DNA of 64,000 nucleotides from Clusia tigrina (lineage: Eukaryota > Arthropoda > Insecta > Diptera > Clusiidae), in the NCBI GenBank assembly GCA_920105625.2, contig OV050030.1, positions 26,705,016-26,769,015 on the forward strand, written 5' to 3'. Below are positions 53,331-63,665 of the stretch, in pieces (the first letter of the stretch is position 1; the number at the start of each line of letters is the position of its first letter). A program made the translations under genes and the position numbers. The notes under the pieces were generated by a model. That model was given only the letters and a program-made list of their open reading frames with translations. It did no database searches and was not told where the DNA came from.

Positions 53331-54589
53331 CGAGCCACTGTGCGTCAGCCAGGCTGGTCGTACGTAAATCTGAATCGTTTCTGAATCCAAAAAACGTTAA
53401 GATAAGCAACAAAAGTAACTAGAACGCAGCAGGATGACATATCCATTGCGTTCCGTACATGCGATGCAATATGCCGGCAAAATTACGAGCTAGAATTTAT
53501 GAACACTACGCTCCGGTCGGCAATTTATGTCTTCCACGCGTCGAATGCTTTCGTTGCGAACGAACCGAATGGAGTTTTGTTTTTCGACCCGCAGAAAGCT
53601 GGATTTGAAGAGCAGCTCTAGGAGTTCCTTTCCAATTCCTGCTAATAATTCCGCATTATTTCATTGTATTAAATACTCGTGTGCTGCAGAAATTGTTGGC
53701 GCGTTTAATTTACAAAAAAAATAAATAAATAAAAAATCCTCTCTCTAAATTTAGTACCTCCATGGGCGGCTTTTAATGCGTTGCACTTTGATGTCTCACT
53801 CATACTGGTGTCAGGGCGCAGAATGTCTTCCTTTGAAAGTTGCTTCGTTTCACACTTCTCCACCCGCCCTCGAGCGCTTCCACCACAAAGTGTTTGCACA
53901 TTTGCCAAGTAATTTTCATGTAATTGATACTCTTGTCTCTCCTGCATATTAATGACTTTCTGCGATGCTTTCATTTAAGTTTGCTTGTTCTTGAATCTCT
54001 TCAAGTGAGCAGTTTTCTTCAAAAATTACGAAATTTTGTCAGCATAGTAGTTTTATGATTAATTTTGTATGCACACCGCAGGCCGCAGTGTTCCATGTCG
54101 CTAGCAAGCGTGCAGACAGGCAGCCCAGAAGCGCTCGCCCTCCCGTCCGGCTGCCCTTATTAATGGGTGGCCTTACCACACACAAGCCAAACTGCCTTAG
54201 AAACATGCATCAAATGCACTCCGCAAGCAATCACAACGACGGTGACTGCACACTCCAAAGTGAAGCTGTGAGGAAGGATGTCTATGGATGTGTTTGTAGT
54301 GTGACATTCAGCTCGTAAACATGTCGCATATTGAAAGAAATGCTTTGTTCGTAGCTCTAATGTCGATTGCCTTTGATTAAAGTATTCTAGAGAGTGTCGT
54401 TGCACCTAGCGAAACTGCGAATGGTACAACCAGTTTCATGTTCGGAATTTCAATTGTGCGTTAGTTTTATTCATTTAAACATTTCACTTATGATTCGCAT
54501 ATGAAAACTTTTCGTACTTCCCATTCAACTCTAAGGAGAAAGCGACCTTCCTTTGACATTAGTAAGGAAAGGTGATGTATGCTTTTGTC
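53331..54589. other. non-coding, nothing recognised
   Basis: Moderate GC, probably single-copy. Open frames at 53527-53724, 53705-53974 and 54055-54405 overlap on both strands and have no known domains. Confidence 0.45.
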
Positions 54590-54595
54590 GAATTG

Positions 54596-55290
54596 AATAT
54601 TCCCTATTGCAATCTCAGTAGAAGATTCACCGGATTAGAAGTGTGTATATTAACAGATTCCTTCAATATAATATCAGTAGAAGGTCCTCCGAATTGGCAG
54701 CTTGAATATTAACAGTCTCCTTTCTTGAAATCTCAGTATCAGATCCCGGGACGTTTATGTTTCAATATTAATAGTCTCTTTCATTGAAATCTGAGTAAAA
54801 AAAGTTTGAAGTGAAGTTTCAATATTAACAGTGTCCTTCATTGCCAGTTCAGTACGGAGATCCTCTTGAATGGAAATTTGAATATGAACAGTCTCTTTCA
54901 TTGAGATCTGAGTACGCAATCCTCCGTATTTGAAGTTTTAATATTAGGAACTCCTTGATTGTCATTTAAGTCAGGATCCTCGAGAATGGAAATTTGAATA
55001 TTAATAGTCTTTATAATTTATAATCTTTATAATCTCAATACAAGATCTTCCACATTTGAAATTTAAATATTAACACCCTTCTTCATTGCAATATCAGTAC
55101 TAGATCCACCGGTATAGCAGCTTGTATGTTAAAAATCTCCTTTCTTGAAATCTTAGAACACAATCTTATGTATTTGAACTTTAAATTCTAAAAGTCACCT
55201 TCTTTATAATGTCAGTACTAGAACCTCCGGAATGGAGCTTTGAACAATAACACAATCCTTTATTACTATATCTGAACTAAATCCTCCGGA
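54596..55290. repeat. 58-bp degenerate minisatellite with higher-order structure
   Basis: About 12 units with the consensus AATATTAACAGTCTCCTTC, then ATTGAAATCTCAGTAC, then AGATCCTCCGGAATGG. Unit starts: 54596, 54647, 54705, 54764, 54821, 54881, 54940, 54998, 55066, 55125, 55183, 55245. Units at 54705 and 55125 share the variant CTCCTTTCTTGAAATC, and the units just before them share the GGCAGCTTG/AGCAGCTTG variant. This indicates an older duplication of a block of seven units (about 420 bp). Confidence 0.88.
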
Positions 55291-55345
55291 GCTCCGGAGG
55301 TGATGCTTACAATCAATAGGATCTCAATGAATCTTACTGCCTTAA

Positions 55346-55640
55346 ATGGTAGTAAATAAATTCGAGTCAACATATTCAGTATTGAATGTTCCTGTATCAG
55401 TGAGACAATGCACTGTTCGAAGTTCCGAAAATATCCCAACCCTAGTTCAAAACGAGCCAAATCTGTCGATTCCACACCGTTCTCAGGAATTGGAAATCTC
55501 TCAGCACACATTGTGGCGAATTTTGCATACAGTTCTTGGCCTGCAACTCTATAAGACCAAATTAACTTAAGAATTGAAGCTCCAAATTAATTGAAGCGAC
55601 AAAACTTCTGCGATTGGATTCTACAAAAGATCATGCACTA
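55346..55640 (+). pseudogene. Tc1/mariner-like transposase, N-terminal part
   Basis: The open frame 55346-55570 contains a DNA-binding helix-turn-helix of the type NLSIPHRSQELEISQHTLWR then ILHTVLGLQLYKTKLT, typical of the second N-terminal domain of insect IS630/Tc1/mariner-type transposases. After a stop at 55568-55570 the family pattern continues in another frame (LKRQNFCDWILQKI, about 55592-55635) and then ends abruptly where gypsy-like sequence begins. The catalytic part resumes at about 56569. Confidence 0.75.
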
Positions 55641-56568
55641 TTCAAGTAACAAACAGTACAGGAACAACAGTCAAACATATTTTTTCTAACTATCAAAGGC
55701 AGAGCAATACATTTAATAATGATATTGAGAATGGATGGGAATCACCGGAAGTGGAGCCTTCTTTGTGTCAATTCAAACATCGGCCACAACACAAAACACA
55801 TAATTCCAATCACAATTATAGACCACAACAAGACAACAAAGAGAAACGTACAGCATGCTCCGCACGCTACATCGGTCCGAAATTACAGCGAAAAAGCCAT
55901 TTAAGTTAAGAGTTCGATCCACCTGGCGAAGTGTACGATAGAGAAGTGAAACAAGCGATAAACGACATTGAGAATGATCAGCTCTTTAGGACAACTTCCC
56001 TCCTGCCTTTTAGGGCAAATTCCCTCCTACCTTTTAGGGCAAGTTCCATCCCATCTTGGATTTCTAACTCAGTAGGAGGGAAAACTCAATAGGAGGGAAA
56101 AAACCTCCTAATTGACACCGGTGCGTCGAAGAGTTATATTAGACAATTACCAGCATTATAGGGAGTATAGCTCGTTCAAATATCTTTTCGGTAAAATCAA
56201 TTCATGGAGTCACCACCATCAAACAAAAGTGCATAAAAATCTTTCGGGTAATATCAGAATTTTTCATATTATGAAATCTCAAGTCATTTGGTGGCGTAAT
56301 TGGACTCGACTTGTTGAACAGGGTACATGCGACTATCGATTTGAAAACAAACACAATAACTCATGATTTCGGCAAGGAGGTTATTCTCTTCATTACATGA
56401 AGCTGGCGTGCAGCAGGTCCAAACAATTTTTAGGAGTCTCTTAAATATGATTGTTAGCGTGAATGGAAAGTTTGCGAATCCCAATGAAGCGGTACCTTTT
56501 AACAAAAACAAAGTAACGACTATTCGGACCAAACATCCGGTGTACTCAAGATTGTATCCTTACCTACT
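55641..56568 (+). pseudogene. gypsy (Ty3) fragment: gag end, protease, start of RT
   Basis: Asn/Gln/His-rich gag-like sequence (about 55650-55900), a linker with three copies of a TTTTAGGGCAA-type repeat near 56010-56045, then the aspartic protease signature LLIDTGASKSYI at about 56108-56143. The protease continues after frame breaks as SIHGVTTIKQKCIKI and IGLDLLNRVHATIDF (about 56300). The pre-RT stretch FANPNEAVPFNKNKV, then PVYSRLYPYLL, ends at about 56568. The rest of RT, RNase H and integrase are absent here. Several frameshifts make it a fossil. It is inserted in the transposase gene. Confidence 0.8.
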
Positions 56569-56740
56569 GAATCCTGAATTACATCGAAAAATAATCTTCA
56601 GCGATGAAGCTCATTTCTGGCTTAATGGCTTTATCAATAAGCAAAGTGTGCGTTATTGGGGAGAAACAAACCCACAAGTGCTTCAGGAGACTCCATTGAT
56701 TCCACAAATAGTGACCGAAAATGATAACATCTGTTCCTAG
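56569..56740 (+). pseudogene. Tc1/mariner-like transposase, catalytic part
   Basis: ELHRKIIFSDEAHFWLNGFI then NKQSVRYWGETNPQVLQETP. The Asp in FSDEAHF is the first catalytic residue of this transposase type. It is in frame with the preceding gypsy sequence, giving one 125-codon open frame (56363-56740) that is a transposon-retrotransposon hybrid. The family pattern is lost after about 56700, so the second and third catalytic residues are missing. Confidence 0.75.
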
Positions 56741-57149
56741 TATAAGAGGGATATCAAATGAACTCTAAAATGTGACAAACTATCGACTGTCATATTCGTA
56801 TCATGCGCAGCATACTTCTGCATAGAGAATGGCCTCTGTTACTAATTTTGAAGTATAGATTTTTATTAGAAATACAGACATTATACTTAGAAGATTTCCA
56901 ACCTCATTACTATAGCATAACTGCACTTTTATGACGTTTGTCAATATATCTATATTAACTAATTTTTATTAAATAATGGTTTTTTGTTAACTTTCTTCTT
57001 AAATATTTATTTTTATTGCATTCTGTCTATTATTAATGACATTTTACAAATTGTTTGTCCTAAAATTAAGATCAAAGATTGCAAAGTTTGCAAAGTATGT
57101 TCCCTGTGGAAGATACTTATTTTCGAAATCATTTCAGTGAGTTTTTATC
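56741..57149. other. non-coding, nothing recognised
   Basis: AT-rich. I looked for an inverted repeat marking the end of the transposase element and did not find one. Confidence 0.4.
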
Positions 57150-57597
57150 CTTTATTCACAGTTGAAGGGGAGTTATTCTTTTTAGTCTTCCGAATATCTC
57201 AGATGCTGACATCAAGCATGACGCAAGATCGGTTGGATGAGAGCGATCTCGTTGACGGTATTTTGAAGCTATGGTTTTGATTTCATATTTTACTTTTTAG
57301 GGAATTTTGAGGTCTCGGTGTATTTGAGCGTTGATGTTGTACCAGGGATATTATTCATAGTCTCGATTGGAATCTTTGAGGAATTTCAATGTTGGCATTG
57401 GAAGCTGCACCCCACAGCTGGATACCGCAGATCCATATCGGCTTGAGAACGCTTTTATAAAGAAGAATGTTGTTCTCCAAAGACAAGAAGGTTCGTCGAT
57501 TTAACAGCCAAAACATATTCCGAAATTCAATTCCCAGGTATTTCCTCTTATTCATATAAAGATATTGAAACGTGATTGCATATCAGTAAAACGGGAT
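57150..57597 (-). pseudogene. jockey-type LINE, C-terminal fragment
   Basis: Minus strand: KYLGIEFRNMFWLLNRRTFL near 57540, LLYKSVLKPIWICGIQLWGA near 57455, IEIPQRFQSR, then after a frameshift PWYNINAQIHRDLKIP and REIKTIASKYRQRDRSHPTD-type sequence, ending ITPLQL and a stop at about 57162. The VLKPIW-YGIQLWG and R-LKIP patterns are diagnostic of jockey-clade polymerases. It abuts LTR-like unit B, which probably truncated it. Confidence 0.85.
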
Positions 57598-58188
57598 TGC
57601 ATACTTTTAGGATCCCATCTGGAGATTGAGAATGAGTACACCACCCTGTGTGTGTAAGTCAAGACGCAATCTATTCGAATAAAAGCTTCTTTCGTTGTAG
57701 AGATTGTGGTGTAAAGAATTATCTCGAAGGTAAGAACTTCCTGAGTTGTGTATAAAGTTCTAGAAAGATCCAGAAACTTCTAGTGTATTGTAGAAGTTTC
57801 TACCTCAACCATTCGAAACTATAAAAGCACAAGACTGTGCAAAGTCAAATACATTCGAACAGAGATCGTAACAGTGTGTGCATCGAGCATTATAATCGAA
57901 GCAGCAGTATTTGTAATTGTTATTTTGCAAAGTGATGAAATTCATTATGAAATAAACTGATCAATGAATTGTGAAATAAGGTACAAATTGTAATAAAGTA
58001 AACTTTAAGCCTAATATTAAGAGTGTAAATTGCAATAGTTAAATAAAGTTAGTTATTTTAATTTAACCAGCGATTGTTTGATTACTACACGATCCAATGG
58101 TACGAATCCGAGTACAGATAGTTAGAGTAAATAATCAAGAGCACAATTTTGTAACAGAATAAATTGTCAAAAGGGCAATTTCGTAACA
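57598..58188 (+). mobile_element. LTR-like unit with leader, copy B
   Basis: 591 bp, from TGCATACTTTTAGGAT to CAATTTCGTAACA. A TATA box is at 57820-57826, conserved with unit A, followed by GTAACAGTGTGTGCATCGAGC, AATAAA signals, GTTTGATTACTACACGATCC and TGGTACGAATCCGAG. Similarity to unit A is continuous and both units stop at the same point, CGTARCAATAT. What follows here is jockey RT sequence instead of gag. Both the identification as an LTR and its 3' limit are inferred. Confidence 0.62.
57820..57826 (+). promoter_or_regulatory. TATA box of LTR-like unit B
   Basis: TATAAAA at the position matching the TATA box of unit A; the flanking CAACCATTCGAAAC is conserved. Confidence 0.5.
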
Positions 58189-58686
58189 ATATGTTATCTA
58201 AAATGTTTGAAAAAGTGAATGCAATTAACCCAATAATAGCGGATGGTCAAATGATTCCCAAACACCAATTCGACCTCAAAAAACAATATAGCACAATAGA
58301 ACAAATTCATCGGATCGTCACTATTATTAGAGAATCATTTAAAAGTAAGGAATATTGCTCAGCTGTTTTCCTGGATATAACTCAGGCTTCTGATAAAGTA
58401 TGACCTAAAAGGTTGTTATATAAACTTCAAAAACTTTTCCCCGGAAACGTGCATAATTTATTTGTAAGCTATTTATCATAGAGCAAAATTTGTGGTAAAT
58501 GATAAAGGTTCTACATCAGGCCCATGTGATATCCAAGCTGGAATGCCGCAGGGAAGTGTCCTGGGTCCACTACTGTATTTGCTCTATACCTCAAATATGC
58601 CATCATGCATTAACACATTCACTTCAAAGTTTGCAGACGATACGGCCATATTATGCTCCAACGCAAGTCCCACAACAGCAACAAGA
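58189..58686 (+). pseudogene. jockey-type reverse transcriptase, first part
   Basis: Starts directly after LTR-like unit B: MLSKMFEKVNAINPIIADGQ, MIPKHQFDLKKQYSTIEQIH, KEYCSAVFLDITQASDKV (motif A, catalytic Asp present) with a stop at 58401, then VVNDKGSTSGPCDIQ, AGMPQGSVLGPLLYLLYTS, TSKFADDTAILCSN (motif C, FADD) and TTATRT at about 58686. There it passes in frame into gypsy RT sequence. The 5' half of the element is missing. Confidence 0.9.
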
Positions 58687-59437
58687 ACCATCATGCCATT
58701 TGGACTCCATTCTGCGACGGCAACGTTCCAACAGGCATTGAATAAGGTAATTGGCACCGACTTCGAGACCTTCGCCTTTGCTTGCCTCGACGACATAATC
58801 GTTACTGTGAACAGTTTAGAACACATGGCCAGCTCAGACATCTAAAGATGGTGGATGTACGAAACTAGAGAAATGCGAGTTCTTCAAACCCAAACTGACG
58901 TATCTCGGACATGTGATCAGTGAACATAGAATTCATATCGATCCGGAAAAGGTGTCCACAATCAGGAACCAACCATCCCCCTACAGCCTACCGGAACTCT
59001 GTCGTTTTCTTGGAGTAGCGCCATAGTGTCAAAGGTTCGCCTCGGACAGGACTGCTTAAAAAGGGAAAGCGTTGGAAATGGGCGGAGGAACACAGCACCG
59101 GGTTTGAAAATTCAAAATCCCAAGTGGACGGACTCCGATTCACACATGCCCCGATTATATTCGAAAGTTCACACTGAAAACGGATGCCAGCGAATGTGGG
59201 CTTAGGATAGTACTAACCCAAGTAACAGACGAGGAGGAGGAGGGGAGAGGGTCATAGCTTACGCCTGCCGAAATCTGAATCTAGCAGAGAAAAACTACAC
59301 AGCTTCGGAGAAGGAATGTCTCGCTATCGAGTGGGGCATTAGGAAAATGCGTCAGTATCTCGAAGGGCACCATTTCACCGTGACCACGGGCTAGTTGTCA
59401 TTGAAGTGGTTGAATTCAATTAAAAGCCCATATTCAT
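58687..59437 (+). pseudogene. gypsy (Ty3) fragment: RT end and RNase H, inside jockey
   Basis: IMPFGLHSATATFQQALNKV, then FACLDDIIVTVNSLEHM (the YLDDI catalytic motif, here CLDDI), KCEFFKPKLTYLGHVISEH after a frameshift, IDPEKVSTIRNQPSP and LCRFLGVA. The RNase H follows: [54 protein letters not shown], and LKWLNSIKSP near 59430. Several stops and frameshifts. No LTR or integrase on either side, so this is an internal piece of an element and not an ordinary insertion. Confidence 0.9.
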
Positions 59438-60243
59438 TCAGATCCACTTTAACTCTCTGGAAGTATGGATGGTAAGCTGAAGGATCAAACGAATCCAAAC
59501 GTGCACCCGTCACCTTCACTTTGAGATTTGGAACTTTCCTCTCTTACATTAAATGGACCTGTGATATCAAGTATCTAGACATTCATCTTAACCGAAGACT
59601 CATATGGAACAAGCATATCGAAGCGAAAAAAGTCAAGTGAAGGTCAAAATAGGTCAACTCTTTTGGCTTGTAAACCAACACTCGAATCTAAGCCTTGAAT
59701 ATAACTGTCTCTTATATAATGTCGTTGTAAAACCAATATGGACTTACGGTATTCAATTGTGCGGCACTGAGTAACTCTTAAATATTGAAAAATTAGATCC
59801 AAATGTTTAAGAATCATCTCGGGACCTCCATGGTACATAACAAACCAAAATATTTGCAGAGATTTGAAAGGACTCATAATAAGGGATGAAATAAAGAAAT
59901 GCTGCAAAAGTTTCCTACAGACGTTGGAACTTCACCCAAACACGTTGGCAAGGGAGTTATTGGAGTATGAAGGTCATATGCGGCTAAAAAGGAGAGATAC
60001 CGTGAATTTGTTGTAATTGTAATTGTAATTAATTTTGTGGAAATGTTTGAATGGATTTGTAAAATGTCTTCATTTATTTGTACAATGTAATTTGAGTAAT
60101 ATTAATACTCTGAATAATTCTGTTATGTCGGAGCTCTGGACAAGAACATATTTTTATATTAGTTGTTAAGATTTTATGACCTATTTTGAGTTTCTATTTT
60201 AAGAAAGATTCAATAAATAGATGTGAATATAAACAAAAAATAT
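59438..60243 (+). pseudogene. jockey-type LINE, second part with 3' end
   Basis: Resumes with QIHFNSLEVWMV near 59438 in the register expected after TTATRT, then VTFTLRFGT, IKYLDIHLNRRLIWNKHIEA, YNCLLYNVVVKPIWTYGIQL, then KCCKSFLQTLELHPNTLARE and a stop near 60015. The 3' UTR ends with AATAAA at about 60211 and an A-rich tail at about 60232-60243, the usual jockey 3' end. Frameshifts and stops occur near 59475, 59570 and 59640. Confidence 0.88.
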
Positions 60244-60640
60244 AAAGATTGAGGTGCGAATAATATCTGGCATGACTCACGATCTCCAGTTTAACACATT
60301 CATCATTTGAGTCACTGATGATTTCCAACTTGGAAGCAACTCCTTGAACAAATAAACTAAAAATAGATTAGGATAATTTCTGTATTAATAAATGTTAATT
60401 GTGTAGAAATTCCAAAGACAATAAATCATGTCTCTGATCGATCAAAGTATGCAACTTAGAGTAATATTCTTTATACATACTTTAAGCTTAGCAGTGGAAA
60501 CCTATTTCATGTTTTGCATATCGCAATCTCTCATATCCTATAGACTAGTAAAATCATCTGTGTGAGTGCAGTGCAGCTACCGACACGAACGTTGTCAATT
60601 AATACAAGAAAAAACAAATTCCGCATGTGTGTGTGTGTGT
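60244..60640. other. non-coding, with a short GT run
   Basis: AT-rich. (GT)n at 60626-60640 leads into a T-rich stretch that is the complement of the 3' end of the next LINE. Confidence 0.45.
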
Positions 60641-60649
60641 ATTTTTTTT

Positions 60650-63600
60650 CCTTTAGGTGGAAAGCGTCATGCCGAGGTGTGGCCCTCTAATCCAACAAAA
60701 AAAAGCACCTTTGCTTCTATCCCGTGGGTCCCCGTGTTGCATTCAGTTAAGGTATTCTTTCACGGGGCGGGCTGAGAGTTTTCCTCACTCTTGAATCTTG
60801 GTCATTCTAACGGCTTTAGCCCGCTAAACCTCTAGCGCTTTGCTCGTCGTATCTTACTTGCTTCATGATACCGACCAATACATTCGCTGGTAAATCCCAG
60901 GCTTTTTGTGACCCAAGCATGTACCGGAGAACACCAGCTGGGGTTATTATCTCTCTTATATAATGGTCAAGCAGGCGTTTTGCACCCGTAATTCTGCCGC
61001 ATTCCATCAACACATGTTCTGCATTCTCATACCTGCCAACACAGTACAGGCAGTATGGGTCCTCCACATGTCTATACTTGTGCAAATACTTTCGAATGCA
61101 TCCGTGTCGTGATAGGAATTGCGTTAGGTGGTAGTTAACTTCACCGTGTCTTCGGGCGATCCATACTTGTATGTTTGGGATAAGCTCATGAGTCCACCGT
61201 CCTTTGATGGATATATCCCAACTTTCCTGCCATTCATTTTGTGAGCTCTTTCTGATTGACTCAGTTTTGGCTGGATCCATTTTGTCTTGGCTATTGATAT
61301 TTCGAATGGCCGCGGCCTCTTTTACGGCGAGATCTATTGACATCCGTCCTCCTATGACGCTGACTGCATCTGTGGATATAGCCCTAAATGCGGAGCACTC
61401 TCTCATCGGCCTGTACGCCGATGTGACACCTCTCATATAGGTTTTGCAGCTTGTTGCTGGAACCTGCGTTCCATACTGCGTTCATTATGATGGAGGAATT
61501 CGCACTGGGTAATGACTTTTTTTATTGGCTATCTGGGACCTCCAATGTTTGGCATTAGCCTTGCCAAGGCTGCCCCAACCCTTCTGGCTTTGTCGCTAGC
61601 AAATACCAATTGCTCCTTGAAATTTAGCCTGTGGTCCAGTAGGACACCCAAATATTTTATATATGGGCGTGATATGATTGGTTGCCTTCCTACTCGGATC
61701 TCTAATCTCTCAACTTATCTACGGTTACTCATTAATACCGCCTCCGTATTGTGGTCTTCTAACTCCAACCCAGCCATTTGCAACCATGTCTTGGCACGTT
61801 GAATGGTTTCGTTGCAATTGTATGCCACGTCGGCAATGTTTTCGTCTACTACCACATTAGCCACATCGTCCGCATACCCTATGATGTCTACTCCTTTTGG
61901 GATCCCAATTTTAAGGATACTGTCATACATGATGTTCCACAAAAGTGGCCCAAGCACGCTTCCTTGTGGCACTCCTCCTGTGATGCTACTCGTTTTGGGG
62001 CATTCCTCGGTGTCATACTCGTACATTAGTACTCTATCCTTAAAATACTTCTATATGACTCGTAGAAGATAGTCAGTGACCTGATCGATGAATTAGTAGA
62101 GTTAAAGGCGTTTTTAACGTCCAGCGTAATAACAGCACAATATTGCTTATCGCCTTCCATCCATATTTTCCCGTCATGGCTTTACGCGCTATGTTACAGA
62201 TAGTTGTGATTGCATCCACCGTGGATCGCTTCTATCCGAATCCATATTGCCGTTTAGACAAACCCGGGGCTCCCTCGGTGTAGTGCTCGAGTCGGGTGCA
62301 GATTATCCTTTTCAACAGCTTTCCTGCTGTGTCCAGCATACACAAAGGTCGGTACGATGCTGCTTCTTTAAGAGGTTTATCGCCTTTTGGTATGAAGACC
62401 AGTCGCTGACGTTTCCATTTTTGTGGGAACGTTACTTCATTCAGGCACTCTGTATGGAGACTTCTGAAAATGTCCGGATTATTTTTTATGGCGATTTTTT
62501 TTACCATATTTGGTATACCATCAAAACCTGGCGCACTTTTGCTTTTAATTTTTCCAGCCGCTTCTAGGACCTCTTCTGTGGTAATTGGCGGTATCAGATT
62601 GTCATTGTTGATTACCTCCCATTGGGGCCTTAGGTCAGCATACTGTGGCAAAAGACCACTCACAATCCTATCCATTGTTCCTGCACAGATGGAAGCGTTT
62701 GCTTTATTATTTAGCTTCTTTAGCACATTTCTATAGGCACTGCCCCAGGGATTATTTTGTATATCTTCCCTGAGGCTGGAGAAAGCAACACTCGTGCTTT
62801 TTTTATTGCCCTGCTTATGTTTTGCCTTCAGCCAGGTTTTGATCAAATGTTTCCGAACCCCTGCTCCTTTGCTGCCATCTGCGGAGCCTGTGACATCTTT
62901 TACGCAGACAGGCGATGGATTCATTGCATCAGAAATTCTGTGTCCTCACATTTTATTTTCCTTTCCGTCACATGCATTGTTGATATTTTCCATTAGTCGC
63001 ATTGTTCCTTGTTCTGCAGTACCTTGCGCTTCTTCAATATTGTCCAGCATATACACTAGCATTTGACAGTCCATTTCATTCTTCTTCCACCCTCTCTTTT
63101 GTACTTTAGCCACTATCTTGCCATTTTGAAACCGTTTTGGCGGCAGGATTTCGTAGATTATTACTTGGTGGTCACTGTGTGTATATACATGGGAGATTTT
63201 CCAGTTAATACGTCTCGAAATTGATCTGCTGGCAAAAGTGGGGTGAATTATTTACCCCGCTCTCCCGTTATTAAACGTGTCCGTTGTACTATGATTAAGT
63301 AAGACAATGTCAAGGCTGGCGAAGGCTTCTAGTAGTGCAATACCCCTGCGGTTCGTTCTAACACTGCCACATTCAACTGCCCTAGCATTAAAATCGCCCT
63401 CAATTATTATTGGGAGCTTCCCCCTGGCTTCTGTAACTAGCTCATCCAGCATTTCTTCCATTTCTTAGAGGCTTGCACTTGGTGGGGCATAGCAGCTGTA
63501 AAAGTGTACACCCTTAACTTTAGCATATAAAAAGCCTTCCTGTTGGCGGCTTGCTTGCCCTCAAATAAAACCGTGCCACAGGTCCAGATGGCTGCTCGCT

Positions 63601-63665
63601 TTGATTTGTCTTCTGCCCAATTAGCATCACACGTGGGTGTTTTATACTGCTCGATAATTATTACA
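60650..63665 (-). pseudogene. R1-type LINE, nearly complete ORF2, recently dead
   Basis: Minus strand, right to left. The endonuclease is at about 63665-63160: NWAEDKSKRAAIWTCG; IIEGDFNARAVECGS; the active-site motif decayed to YTHSDHQVI. RT is at about 62650-61715: SAPGFDGIPNMVKKIA, RQRLVFIPKGDKPLKEAASY, PLCMLDTAGKLLKRI, QYGFG, a stop at about 62234, ITLDVKNAFNSTNSS in another frame, TGGVPQGSVLGPLLWNIMYD and IIGYADDVANVVVD. The C-terminal domain is 61436-60816: NYHLTQFLSRHGCIRKYLHK and CLYCVGRYENAEHVLMECGR. There is no RNase H, which fits the R1 clade. Only a handful of stops and frameshifts break it, far fewer than in most LINEs here. Confidence 0.9.

Noticed and set aside
56363..56740. Domesticated gypsy-transposase fusion gene
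   Set aside because: The hybrid frame is real at the sequence level, but the gypsy part upstream is frame-broken, the catalytic triad is incomplete, and no promoter or splice context was seen. A chance open junction is the simpler explanation.
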